DNA from: Oculatella sp. LEGE 06141
GTDB taxonomy: Bacteria > Cyanobacteriota > Cyanobacteriia > Elainellales > Elainellaceae
Direction: 5' to 3'
Assembly: GCF_015207605.1 (NCBI RefSeq)
Contig: NZ_JADEWO010000033.1
Coordinates: 18,644-82,643, forward strand
DNA length: 64,000 nt
The translations under genes were made by a program, and so were the position numbers. Within the stretch, counting starts at the first letter, position 1, and each line of letters opens with the position of its first letter. Below the pieces are notes generated by a model that was given only the letters and a program-made list of their open reading frames with translations, made no database searches and had not been told where the DNA came from. Positions 33,695 through 42,773 of this stretch are shown in pieces.

Positions 33695-35272
33695 CTATTG
33701 AACTAATCGATTAGCTTCTGCTGCCAAAAGTTCTGATCTCTTATCTACAAAAACTCTAAAATCATCATCAAACAACGAAGTCGGGCAAATAGCATGTTCA
33801 AGAATTTCATTAATAGATGAATTTGGCATTGCCGACTTATAGAGGCTAGGAGGGCTGTTACTAATCATATTATTGTCACTTGTGGATAAAAAACAAAAAT
33901 TAGCAAGGCAGCTATCGTCGTAGCTATCTTGATTAGTGCTTCTCAAGAAAGCTCTAGGATACATATGATGGAATTGGTTTCGATTATACTCTTTCAAAAC
34001 CTCGCGTAAGCTTATAGGTGATCCGGTCACAAAACTACAGGGATTCTTCTGAGCTAGTAGCAGAATAAAAGTTTTTGTTATGACAGTGTTACTTCTGAAT
34101 TTGTTGTCTTTAAAGAATGATGGTTGTAATTCAAAAGCATCCGAAATGGTGGCGAGATTTGAAGCTTGTCCAAGCTTTAACTTCGATATTTCCTCAATAT
34201 CAGACTGCATACTCTTGATAGGCTGGCTGTTGTATCTCCTAGAAAAACAAGTTCGCCAAAACCATTTAAGAATAAGTCTTCGTTGGAAATCTGAATATCG
34301 AAATTGCGAATTCCCAGTTGATGAAAAGAAGACTGACAACGGAACTAGGAAATTAGAATATGGCAGGTTGTCCAAAGAAAAGATTCTTAAATTATCTCTT
34401 AAGAAATCTATTGCTCCCTTCAGTCCGTTAACCATCTCTTGAAACCGATCTCTGACAACAGCCCCATTTAAATTAATTAAGGTATCAGTTTTCACATTGC
34501 CTGTTAAAACAGCAGAGCAACATCTTAATAGTAAATCTTGATCTTGACCGACATCTTTAAAGCCAAATGGTTCAAGTTCTAAGGACAAATCCTCAAACTT
34601 ACGTTGCAAATCAAATTCTTCACTCCAAGTCCATGCCGACAGAAGCTGCAAAGTATCTAATTCAATTCCTTGCCGATTAATTCTCTCAAAAACAATGGCT
34701 ACTATAGTTTTGTCGTCAGTTGACAGCATTTGAATTGGAATTCTGGTTTGCCTAAAAACGTCTTGAACTTTATCTAATAATTCCAGTATCTCATCTTCTA
34801 AACTTGTGGTAGCTCGTCTATATGCAACAGTATTAAAAAAATTTCTTAGTAAAAAATATCTATTTGGATCCGCTTCTGACTCATCAAGTGCTGCAAACTG
34901 AGATTCTTGAGCATTTGTATTAGCTCTGTAATCAAAATATACGTTTGTCCAGACTTCTTGGCTAAAAGCGTCTACTTGTGATTGAAATACCCCAAATATA
35001 GATGTAATTCTCTGCTGTCCATCTAACACATAATCAATTGGATAATCTGGATCTACATCTGGCAATCTAAATGGACCAAGATCACGCTCAAATCGGAGTC
35101 TTGAGCGCGTTCTCCAGAAAAGCAATGAGCCAATAGGATAACTCTTGTACAGGCTATCCATTAAAACAGCTACCTTATCAGCATCCCAGACAAAACCTCG
35201 TTGAAAAGTCGGTATGCGTATTTGCCCTGACAGAACTTTCTCAATGACTTGACTTATAAATATATCGCTCAT
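33695..35272 (-). CDS. DUF262/DUF1524 (GmrSD-like) protein
   Basis: A 525-residue protein. The DUF262 N-terminus is clear: IPTFQRGFVWDADKVAVLMDSLYKSYPIGSLLFW near residues 19-52, then YVLDGQQRITSIFGVF near 80-95 (the ParB-like DGQQR nucleotide site). Near the C-terminus, NQFHHMYPRAFL carries the H-x-x-P typical of the DUF1524 HNH nuclease. This is the single-chain form of the GmrS-GmrD type IV restriction enzyme fold, which cuts modified DNA. The gene is visibly AT-richer than its neighbours, which suggests horizontal acquisition. No other defence gene is adjacent. Confidence 0.8.
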   Translation of the reverse strand: MSDIFISQVIEKVLSGQIRIPTFQRGFVWDADKVAVLMDSLYKSYPIGSLLFWRTRSRLRFERDLGPFRLPDVDPDYPIDYVLDGQQRITSIFGVFQSQVDAFSQEVWTNVYFDYRANTNAQESQFAALDESEADPNRYFLLRNFFNTVAYRRATTSLEDEILELLDKVQDVFRQTRIPIQMLSTDDKTIVAIVFERINRQGIELDTLQLLSAWTWSEEFDLQRKFEDLSLELEPFGFKDVGQDQDLLLRCCSAVLTGNVKTDTLINLNGAVVRDRFQEMVNGLKGAIDFLRDNLRIFSLDNLPYSNFLVPLSVFFSSTGNSQFRYSDFQRRLILKWFWRTCFSRRYNSQPIKSMQSDIEEISKLKLGQASNLATISDAFELQPSFFKDNKFRSNTVITKTFILLLAQKNPCSFVTGSPISLREVLKEYNRNQFHHMYPRAFLRSTNQDSYDDSCLANFCFLSTSDNNMISNSPPSLYKSAMPNSSINEILEHAICPTSLFDDDFRVFVDKRSELLAAEANRLVQ

Positions 35273-36511
35273 AGCTGCTTAATGTTTGGCTTGCCTATTA
35301 ATGACAACTTCCAAGTTCACTATACTTCGCCAACACTAGGATTGCAGCATAACTATTGTTGGGCCAAAAATTTCCACATAACATACCGAAACAGGTGAGT
35401 AAGCTGACGATTGCCGTATGTCATTCCAAATCAGGTGAATAGGTGGAATCGTTCTGCAATAGCCGCTAATTTGGCTGAATAGGCGGAACTTTTTACCTAT
35501 CTGCTTCTGTACACAGATGGTTTTAAGGAGCATTTGCATCTCTGTTTGAAGGGTTGGAGTGTGTGCTCATTTTCTTCTTTGGGTTTGTGCTGTTGTCATC
35601 ACCCAGGGAACGTTGTATGGGAGTTGAAATCCTTTGCTGTGCTGCGTTATTAACCTTTTATGGACTGTAAGGAGATACTGCGCGATCGCCTCTCTCTCAA
35701 CAATCCACTCATCTACCAATGATGTAACGGATGACTTACACGGTTACTTCCTTGGCCACAGATAGTGTCTGGACATTGGGTTGATTGGAATCAGAGTGTT
35801 TGAGCGCCATATAATGATTTCGTCAAAGACTGTAGTGTCACGAAGCGGCCAGAATCAGGGACTCATTGCCAATTGAGGAAATTTTCCCGTTCTGATACAC
35901 CTTCCAAAACTTCATCAGGTAGATTGAAAGTAACGTGAATCCCCACTTTGATAAGTTTGCTCCGGTTGGCAGAAGCACTGGTTCAAACTGGAACGGCATC
36001 GGTTCCAGGCACCGTGGCACATCTTCCATACAGCTACTGCTAGATAGTTGGATTGCACCTATTATTGGACTTAAATGTGTCATTTAACACCCCAAAACGG
36101 GTGAATCGATTCATGGTTTTGTAACAAACTGCGATCGCAGCTTGCGTCAATCGGTGGTGCTGAATCGCGATATGAATTTGCCCCTCAACTCTCCACTCTA
36201 GGCAACGTTTAAACCCCCAAAGTCCCCCAAAACTAGGGAACTCAGGGGGCGATCAGAGCCAGAACCTCTCAACGATTCATATGCCCATTCAGCAATGCCT
36301 GTAAATCCTGGTGCTGCCTGATGGGGCTATAAAATCAGGGGAGAAGCGATGCACTATCAGCATGTAGCTCAACTAAATACCAGTACAACGGGAAGCAAAA
36401 GGGTAAACAAAAACACATTTGCAGGTTCGAGCCGTTCTTCAAATGAAACACCCTATCTCGAAGCAACCTCTATATCGGTAGATATGGCCTGCTCAAGATA
36501 GGGTGTATAAC
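35273..36511. other. 1.2-kb spacer with repeat remnants
   Basis: No intact gene is supported. Near 35390-35490, CAGGTGA(A/G)TA text recurs at short intervals together with CGGAAC/GGTGGAA blocks. It is AT-rich and may be the edge of an inserted segment carrying the DUF262 gene. At 36210-36252 there is a fragment of the C-run/G-run repeat family (CCCCCAAAGTCCCCC, then GGGGGC). A terminator-like inverted repeat for the pirin gene is at 36448-36506. Confidence 0.45.
36448..36506 (-). terminator. Inverted repeat at the end of the pirin gene
   Basis: ACACCCTATCT (36448-36458) and AGATAGGGTGT (36496-36506) are a perfect 11-bp inverted repeat just beyond the pirin stop codon. The loop is 37 bases, so it may be a processed terminator rather than a compact hairpin. 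Confidence 0.45.
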
Positions 36512-37216
36512 CTACGCCGCCATGTCGAACAGCAACACCTCAGCATTGTTAGACGCACCGCGCAGGGTAATCAACGTTTCTTGAGAAATAGCGGCTCCAT
36601 CCCCTGCTGTGAGCGGTTTGTCGTTCAGTTGCACCGCACCGCGCGCTACTTGTAACCAGGCAACTCGTGCATCTGCCAGGGAATGAGTCACTTCCTCTCC
36701 GGGTTGCAACGTTGTGGCATAGAGAGCTAGATCCTGGTGAATAGTGATTGATCCATCGCGTCCATCACGCGAACCAACCAGCCGCAGCTTACCGTGCTTC
36801 TCTTCCTCAGAAAAAGTCTTCTGCTCGTAACCGGGTTCAATTCCTTTGGTGTCTGGCAGAATCCAAATTTGCAGGAAATGGACTGGCTCAGTTTTGGAAG
36901 CGTTAAACTCACTGTGCTGAATTCCTGTTCCAGCAGACATTCGCTGCACATCACCAGGACGAATCACAGATCCCGTACCAATGCTGTCTTTATGTTCTAA
37001 TGCACCTTCTAGCACATAGGAAATGATTTCCATATCCCGATGCCCGTGAGTACCAAATCCTTGCCCTGGAGTGACTTTGTCTTCATTGATCACCCGTAGA
37101 TCGGCAAACCCCATGTGGTTAGGATCGTAGTAGTTACCAAAGGAGAAAGTGTGACGGCTATCGAGCCAACCAAAATTGGCAACACCTCGTTCTTGAGCAG
37201 ACCGAATGGTAATCAT
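36512..37216 (-). CDS. Pirin-family bicupin (YhaK/YhhW-like)
   Basis: A 234-residue two-cupin protein. The metal site of the first cupin is visible: [24 protein letters not shown] (His-x-His and Glu, later His), around residues 55-80. The N-terminus [27 protein letters not shown] is diagnostic of pirin/quercetin-2,3-dioxygenase-like YhhW. Family members bind Fe, Cu or Ni and some cleave quercetin; the cyanobacterial role is not established. It is divergent from a LysR regulator with only 127 bp between, so it is the probable target. Confidence 0.88.
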   Translation of the reverse strand: MITIRSAQERGVANFGWLDSRHTFSFGNYYDPNHMGFADLRVINEDKVTPGQGFGTHGHRDMEIISYVLEGALEHKDSIGTGSVIRPGDVQRMSAGTGIQHSEFNASKTEPVHFLQIWILPDTKGIEPGYEQKTFSEEEKHGKLRLVGSRDGRDGSITIHQDLALYATTLQPGEEVTHSLADARVAWLQVARGAVQLNDKPLTAGDGAAISQETLITLRGASNNAEVLLFDMAA

Positions 37217-37290
37217 CTCAAATCCCTCCTAGTTCAGTGGGTAACTTCTTTTTGAGAACACTATTATTATGGATTAGATATCAAATAAAG

Positions 37291-37318
37291 ACAATATGCT
37301 ATTTTGAGGACATATTGT
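37291..37318. promoter_or_regulatory. Putative LysR operator in the pirin/LysR spacer
   Basis: ACAATATG (37291-37298) and CATATTGT (37311-37318) form a perfect inverted repeat with a 12-base centre. The size and T-N11-A layout fit a LysR-type binding site. It lies between the divergent start codons. Confidence 0.5.
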
Positions 37319-37343
37319 ATCCAAATATTCTACAATTCTCAGA

Positions 37344-38249
37344 ATGGACAAGTTCGACAGCATCCGAGCGTTTACTCAAGTCGTGGTTTCAGGAGGGTTT
37401 GCCGCCGCGGCGCGTGACATGGGGTTGTCGCGATCGGCTGTCAACAAGCTCGTCATCAGTTTAGAAAACGACTTGGGTGTGCAGTTATTACATCGCAGCA
37501 CACGAGTCGTTACCCCAACGGAAACCGGATTGGCGTTTTATCAGCGGTGTGTTGAAATCCTGGCCAGCCTGGAAGAAGCAGAACGATCGATCACTCAGCT
37601 TCACCAAGAGCCGAAAGGCCAACTGCGGATGAACGCGCCAATGTCATTTGGCACCCTGCATCTATCTCCAGCCCTGGCTGATTTTCTGGTACAGTATCCC
37701 GATCTGCGCGTCCAGTTGACGTTGAGCGATCGCTTTATTGACCCAATTGAAGAAGGGTTTGATATCACAGTACGAATTGCAGAACCGCAGGAAACCGCCA
37801 GTTTAATCGTTCATTCTCTGGCTCCTGCTCAGCGCGTGCTGTGTGCCTCCCCAACCTATTTAGAGCATCATGGAACTCCCACCCATCCGAGCGAACTGCA
37901 CCATCACTCCTGCTTACACTATGGTCAGCTTGCAGTCGAGAACCAATGGAGGCTCACTGGGTTGGATCAAGAACACATCATTTCTGTGAAGGGTTCGTTG
38001 TGTTCCAACAATGGTGAAGTTTTGAAAGATGCAGCCGTTCAGGGCTTGGGCATCACACTCCTTCCCAGGTTTATTATTGGGGACGAATTGCAACGGGGAA
38101 CGTTGCAAGTGGTGTTGCCCGACTATCATCCCCCTGAACTCTTCATCTATGTGATTTATCCTGTCAACCGTCATCTCTCGACCAAAATTCGGCTACTGGT
38201 TGACTTCTTACAAAGACGGTTTGGCCGTCAGCCTGCCTGGGATTTGTAA
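37344..38249 (+). CDS. LysR-type transcriptional regulator
   Basis: A 301-residue regulator. The winged helix-turn-helix is in residues 1-60 ([45 protein letters not shown]), followed by the linker helix and an effector domain with [35 protein letters not shown]. This is the CrgA/AaeR-like branch, often linked to aromatic, quinone or acidic effectors. Its divergent position next to the pirin gene, with an 8-bp inverted repeat between them, makes the pirin gene and its own promoter the likely targets. Confidence 0.9.
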   Translation: MDKFDSIRAFTQVVVSGGFAAAARDMGLSRSAVNKLVISLENDLGVQLLHRSTRVVTPTETGLAFYQRCVEILASLEEAERSITQLHQEPKGQLRMNAPMSFGTLHLSPALADFLVQYPDLRVQLTLSDRFIDPIEEGFDITVRIAEPQETASLIVHSLAPAQRVLCASPTYLEHHGTPTHPSELHHHSCLHYGQLAVENQWRLTGLDQEHIISVKGSLCSNNGEVLKDAAVQGLGITLLPRFIIGDELQRGTLQVVLPDYHPPELFIYVIYPVNRHLSTKIRLLVDFLQRRFGRQPAWDL

Positions 38250-38396
38250 GTTGGCCGGATGCATGTCAAACACAGTTAATGTAAGGACTCCCGGCTTAAT
38301 GATTCAACATGGGCTTAGGGGCTTAACGAGTATTTCAACCTGAATCACCCTTCAGAGGGTAAGATTAAGGCATACAACTTCAAAAGGTGAGCAAAG

Positions 38397-38636
38397 ATGG
38401 TTAAGCTCTACAACAATCCTGCTCTCCGCCAAGAACCCTTGAGCCAGAAAGCAATGGTCATTGCACCCAGAGAAAAAGAATCTCTCCTTAATTGGATAGA
38501 AAATACGGGTCGGTTCAAAGCGTATGAGCCGACTGAATCTCACGATGACAAAGTGACCGAAGAGCTAGAAGAGATTATGGGATCGTCTGTGTATGAGGTA
38601 GACAAAGAGGATGAATCGGAAGATTGGGAGCTATGA
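38397..38636 (+). CDS. DUF3134-like small protein
   Basis: A 79-residue acidic protein. The start YNNPALRQEPLSQKAMVIAP then SLLNWIENTGRF matches what I recall of DUF3134, a small family limited to cyanobacteria with unknown function. The C-terminus is very acidic (EVDKEDESEDWEL). AAAGGTGAG lies just before the ATG, and a strong terminator follows. No membrane segment. Confidence 0.7.
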   Translation: MVKLYNNPALRQEPLSQKAMVIAPREKESLLNWIENTGRFKAYEPTESHDDKVTEELEEIMGSSVYEVDKEDESEDWEL

Positions 38637-38677
38637 AGCACTGCTGTTAAGGCATGTGTTGCCCCTATCTCTACCCC

Positions 38678-38710
38678 AGTGGGGCGAGCATTGCTCGCCC
38701 CACTTTATTT
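38678..38710 (+). terminator. Strong terminator after the DUF3134-like gene
   Basis: AGTGGGGCGAGCA (38678-38690) pairs perfectly with TGCTCGCCCCACT (38692-38704), followed by TTATTT. The 13-bp GC-rich stem is 42 bp past the stop codon. Confidence 0.75.
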
Positions 38711-38838
38711 ATGAGGCTTTGTGAGATATGCGAAAGCCAGGAAAGCTGGAATTGACTAAAACATTGCTGTCCAGTATTCATCTCGACTTCTGCTCAGTGA
38801 AGCCGCTTTCTTCAGTGGGCAGGGGCTACAAAAGCCTG

Positions 38839-39033
38839 TTAACGGCCTCTCACTTTGGCGATCGCATCTATTTGAGCCTCAATATCCTCGCCTTGTTTAA
38901 ACTTCTCCCAGGCTTCTGCAATGAGCGCATTGAGGGACTGCAAATCTTCGGGGGGTAAGTAATCAAAGTCCCCCACATCAAACGATTGTGCGATCGATGC
39001 CAGATACTCTTCTTGTTGGGGTCGAGTAGCCAT
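38839..39033 (-). CDS. Small acidic hypothetical protein
   Basis: A 64-residue soluble protein with the sequence features QEEYLASIAQSFD, then FDYLPPEDLQSLNALIAEAWEKFKQGEDIEAQIDAIAK. It is helical and acidic. TAAGGAC lies five to six bases before this ATG, which is why I prefer it over an earlier in-frame start at 39054. It is the last gene after the fatty acid hydroxylase on the same strand, 24 bp beyond its stop, so the two are probably co-transcribed. The family is not recognised. Confidence 0.6.
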   Translation of the reverse strand: MATRPQQEEYLASIAQSFDVGDFDYLPPEDLQSLNALIAEAWEKFKQGEDIEAQIDAIAKVRGR

Positions 39034-39056
39034 AATGTCCTTAGTAAAAAACAAGT

Positions 39057-39878
39057 TTAAGAGAGTGATGGGTCAGTACGCTGTTTAGGTTTATCTATCT
39101 CATGTTTCACAGGAGATGACCGTTTAAGTACGGCAGCAAATTCATGTTCATAGCGGGGATCTTGTGTCCCTAGCAGTCTGTCCCAGAGCGTAAAATACAG
39201 CCCGTAATGCACGGTATAGCTGCGATGATGAATTGAATGGTGGGTTGAACCAATAAACCATCGGCTCAGCCAGTGATGGGCAAACGATGGTGGAAACAGC
39301 TCAAACCCAAGATGATTCCACACAGCCCATACCGTCATGGTCAGGAGTACAGCAATGACAGTAGCGAAATGAAGGGGAATGAGTAAAACAATACCCACAA
39401 AGAAAATCATCTGTACGATCGCCTCTGGGAGGTCAAACGCAAAAGATGTCCACGGGGTTGGATCGCCTGAACGATGATGACCCGAATGCATCCATTTGAA
39501 GATAAACGGATGGTGAAACATGCGATGAACGAAGTAGAAGTACGTATCTTGAAGGACAAGTACTGTCACGAAGCTGATCCCTAAGTACCACCATCCATAC
39601 TGGCATGGATCGCTGTATAGCTGCGTTCCCCCAAAGTCGTATCTTGAGAGGACGAACGCTGCACCCAGCGAAAACGCGATCGTTGAGACACCGGCCAATC
39701 TTAGTTCTCTCCAGATGGATCGGCTCGATGGGGGCGATCGGCGCAGACTGTGTTGGGCAACAGTCTCTTTCAATAGAACATAGAAGAGGAGATACGTTCC
39801 TCCGGCGATAAGAAAGTAACGGGCAAGAATAAGCCCGAAGAAGGCAAACCAGTAAAACTCAAACGAGTGGCCTATCAA
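39057..39878 (-). CDS. Fatty acid hydroxylase/sterol desaturase superfamily protein
   Basis: A 273-residue membrane protein with four or five hydrophobic segments. It carries the histidine clusters of the family's di-iron site: HRMFHH (HxxxHH, near residue 117), HSGHH (HxxHH, near 130) and HSIHH (near 215). The family hydroxylates or desaturates lipids such as carotenoids, sterols, or fatty acids using O2 and an electron donor. The exact substrate cannot be read. It is followed by a small gene and lies close to a B12 radical SAM enzyme on the same strand, with a 356-bp spacer of repeats between. Confidence 0.87.
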   Translation of the reverse strand: MIGHSFEFYWFAFFGLILARYFLIAGGTYLLFYVLLKETVAQHSLRRSPPSSRSIWRELRLAGVSTIAFSLGAAFVLSRYDFGGTQLYSDPCQYGWWYLGISFVTVLVLQDTYFYFVHRMFHHPFIFKWMHSGHHRSGDPTPWTSFAFDLPEAIVQMIFFVGIVLLIPLHFATVIAVLLTMTVWAVWNHLGFELFPPSFAHHWLSRWFIGSTHHSIHHRSYTVHYGLYFTLWDRLLGTQDPRYEHEFAAVLKRSSPVKHEIDKPKQRTDPSLS

Positions 39879-39937
39879 TTAACGCATCCTACCGTCAAAC
39901 CTTATTCTATTGTCTACCTTGAAGTTGACACTCTTCT

Positions 39938-40038
39938 AAGAGGATGGTTTAAAGTTCTAATTTGTAGCCCGACACCCGCAGGTATGCCACACCCCTACAG
40001 GTGCGGGCTACAAATTAGAGTTTAAAGCGCTTCTAAAG
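39938..40038. mobile_element. Palindromic MITE-like repeat
   Basis: CTAATTTGTAGCCCG (39957-39971) is perfectly inverse to CGGGCTACAAATTAG (40004-40018). Outside this the ends GGATGGTTTAAAGTT and GAGTTTAAAGCGCTTC are imperfectly inverted. The left end shares its GGATG...TTAAA text with 28789-28942. Confidence 0.5.
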
Positions 40039-40084
40039 CTACATTTCAACTGACATAGCCCCACCCCGTTGAGCGCAGAGATCT

Positions 40085-40172
40085 ACAGCCATTTTCATTT
40101 GCATTCACCACGCCTCAAACCCCACACTCATCTTGGCGAGACTGTGACTGACTCGATTGAGAACTGCTGTAA
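40085..40172. repeat. 88-bp dispersed repeat, copy 2 (inverted)
   Basis: This is the reverse complement of 3983-4070, with 5 mismatches in 88 positions by eye. It lies between the hydroxylase and radical SAM genes, next to the palindromic element at 39938. Confidence 0.7.
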
Positions 40173-40234
40173 ATCACTTGCTGGCAGCAGCATACATTCA
40201 TTCAGCCATTCGTTCAGCAACGTCCACCTTTTTT

Positions 40235-41848
40235 CTACGCTCCAGAACGTTGGCTAACAAACTCTTCTACTTTTGGCGGTGGCTCTGGTGACTCTGCCGA
40301 CTCTGCTGCCTCTACCGATAAATAGTGAGCAAGCTGGGTATTGATTTCGTCTCGCACAATTTGCCGATATTCGATGAAGTGTTCCAGGTGAGCGCAATTA
40401 ACCAGGTAATGCTGAAACACTTTGGGATTGTGTCGAACGATTGAAACTAGCTGTCGCCAAAACTGGAAACGGGTGTCGCGCTTGATTCCCTGTCGCCAAC
40501 AAATGATGAACATTGCCCAAATTTCTACCCATTCTGGCCGCTTAAACTTCTTTTTGTGGGGTTTGGGTTTCATTTCCAGGAAGTGCCGATAGACACGCGC
40601 TAGGTAGCGAGACGGTTCATACAAATCCCAGAAGCAGCGAACATACTCACGGGCAATGTCTTCTAGAGGACGAGTCGGAACGAAGTTAATCAGCGTGGTC
40701 TGGTGAATATTTGCTTCATCTCCGGTTGCCAATAACCGTCCTTCTTTTTCGAGTCGTGCCGATAGCGCTGTGTTGGGTAACGCTTGCAGCATACTAAACA
40801 ACGCCTGGGGAACAGCGGTCGCTTCTACAAAGTCGATGATGCGATCGCCCGCTCCAGGCTTCTCACCATCAAAACCAATAATGAACCCAGCCATTACCCG
40901 CAACCCGGCCTGGTTGATGGTTTTAACAGATTGCACCAGGGAGTTGCGCGTATTCTGGAACTTTTGCGTTAGCGATAGGCTATCGGTATCGGGTGTCTCG
41001 ATACCCAAAAAGACAGCGCTAAAGTTAGCGGCAACCATCATTTCCAGCAATTCTGTATCCTGTGCCAAATCGACGGATGCTTCGGTTGAAAGACTGAAGG
41101 GATAGCCGCGTTCTGCCATCCAGGGAATCAGTTCCTTCAACATCAGCTTGACGTTACGTTTGTTGCCAATAAAGTTGTCGTCTACCACAAAGATCGATCG
41201 CCGCCACCCCAAATCGTAGAGCGCTTGCAGTTCAGCCAGCAGCTGGGCAGGCGTTTTAGTACGGGGCTTACGGCCATAAAGAACAATAATGTCGCAGAAT
41301 TCACACTGGTAGGGGCAGCCTCGCGAGAACTGTACCGACATATCGCTGTAAGCGTTCAGATCCAGCAGGTCAAACCGGGGAACCGGAGTATGAGTGACAT
41401 CGGGCTTTTCGTTATTGGCACGGAATACACCAGATGTTTCTCCTCGCTCCAGAGCATCGACCAGCATGGGTAGGGTGATCTCGCCCTCATCCAGCACCAA
41501 GAAATCGGCTCCTGCCTCTTGCACTGATTCAGGGACAGACGTCACGTAAGGCCCCCCTACTGCTACTGTTTTGCCGCGCCGCTTTGCTTCGCTAACCAAG
41601 CGCAGCATGTCGGGTTTCTGCACAATCATACCGGAGATGATGACGAGATCGGCCCAGTACCAGTCGGCTTCGCTTTCATAGCGCACATTACGATCGACCA
41701 GGCGAAACTTCCACGTTTGCGGCAAGATAGCGGCAACGGTCGTTAAGCTCAGCGGAGGGAGGGAAACCTTGCGCCCAATCAATTCCAGGGCTTTGTCAAA
41801 CGACCAAAATGACTTAGGAAAAAGCGGATAGAGCAACAAAACGCGCAT
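40235..41848 (-). CDS. B12-binding radical SAM protein (HpnP-like / DUF4070 group)
   Basis: A 537-residue enzyme. Residues 1-140 resemble a cobalamin-binding Rossmann domain (LVDRNVRYESEADWYWADLVIISGM then GKTVAVGGPYVTSVPE). The radical SAM domain has the cluster motif CPYQCEFC (C-x3-C-x2-C) near residue 187. Its C-terminal part has the LARVYRHF...KPKPHKK region that I associate with DUF4070. The N-terminus (LYPLFPKSFWSFDKALELIGRKVSLPPLSL) resembles hopanoid C2-methylase HpnP and many uncharacterised relatives. A methyl transfer to an unactivated carbon is plausible. No hopanoid pathway gene is nearby, so the substrate stays open. Confidence 0.85.
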   Translation of the reverse strand: MRVLLLYPLFPKSFWSFDKALELIGRKVSLPPLSLTTVAAILPQTWKFRLVDRNVRYESEADWYWADLVIISGMIVQKPDMLRLVSEAKRRGKTVAVGGPYVTSVPESVQEAGADFLVLDEGEITLPMLVDALERGETSGVFRANNEKPDVTHTPVPRFDLLDLNAYSDMSVQFSRGCPYQCEFCDIIVLYGRKPRTKTPAQLLAELQALYDLGWRRSIFVVDDNFIGNKRNVKLMLKELIPWMAERGYPFSLSTEASVDLAQDTELLEMMVAANFSAVFLGIETPDTDSLSLTQKFQNTRNSLVQSVKTINQAGLRVMAGFIIGFDGEKPGAGDRIIDFVEATAVPQALFSMLQALPNTALSARLEKEGRLLATGDEANIHQTTLINFVPTRPLEDIAREYVRCFWDLYEPSRYLARVYRHFLEMKPKPHKKKFKRPEWVEIWAMFIICWRQGIKRDTRFQFWRQLVSIVRHNPKVFQHYLVNCAHLEHFIEYRQIVRDEINTQLAHYLSVEAAESAESPEPPPKVEEFVSQRSGA

Positions 41849-42773
41849 GGAATACCAAGCCTCATCAGGTCAGTAGCGGAAAATCGTGAAGGAAACAGGC
41901 TGCATCTTCAAATGAAGATATGCATCATACCAGCACAGAGCTAAACATCACATCTCGCTTTTCTAAGTGTGGGTTGAGTGTCATGCCTTAGCAAGGGTTG
42001 TACCATATCGACTGAATAATAAAGGGTGAGTTCCGCACAACAAAGATTTTAGATAAACAGCGACTCTGATCAAGCTTACGCCTGAATCAATCACCGCTTG
42101 CTTTGGCTACTTTAATCAGAAAATACTAATAAATCTAGAAGATGTTTTAAAAGTACTGATTGCAACTCAAATCGCGTCCTAAATCTCCTAACCCTGAACT
42201 TCGACGTGAGTACTCAGCCGAACGGGGATTTCCAAGCTGTTTTTGGGTCAAAGTGTTCTAACCCTGGGGATTCTGGGGTGAATGCAGACCATTTGATATG
42301 GTTTTTGATATGTTTCAAGTCAACCTCTTACGTGTGACCAGGTTTACTATGCTGCTTTGAATGGTTGCTCGTTTAGCCAGGACAACATCTCCCTGCGTTT
42401 TTGGATCGTTCAAAGAAAAATACAACAGCTTCAAGTGAGTATAAAATGAGCGCTATCTATAAAATCTTAAAGCTTAGTAAAATCTTAGCGCTTGCCTGGA
42501 ACTCAAATCACTTTGCCGAGACTGAATCATAGATTTTATAGTGACCTTAAATAAAGAAAGGTTGATTGATATCAACCGGGTTATTTTAAACTCGGCGATC
42601 GCTCCAATTTCATCCCAATTTATGTACTGGAATGCAATTGCTGTGATGCCCTATTGTCCAAAAACGATCTGTGGTATAACGTAGTCAAAGTAAATGGATG
42701 AAATCATTTTCTACTGGCTTTAAGCCTACCATTAAACAAAGAACGAATAAAGGGCAAATTCAACAGGTCAAGT
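41849..42773. other. 925-bp spacer upstream of the desaturase
   Basis: Divergent promoters for the radical SAM enzyme and the desaturase lie here. Text from 42138 (AGATGTTTTAAAAGTACTGA) is a further copy of the repeat start seen at 28791. No intact ORF is visible. The stretch 42530-42773 is AT-rich and would form a long leader before the desaturase start, which is common for cold-responsive desaturase genes but not shown here. Confidence 0.45.

Noticed and set aside
35336..35540. Repetitive CAGGTGA text as a CRISPR-like array
   Set aside because: Only two or three imperfect units at irregular spacing and no cas gene nearby.
36421..36450. GCAGGTTCGAGCC resembles a tRNA T-arm
   Set aside because: No acceptor, D or anticodon arms can be folded around it, and no CCA-like end is found.
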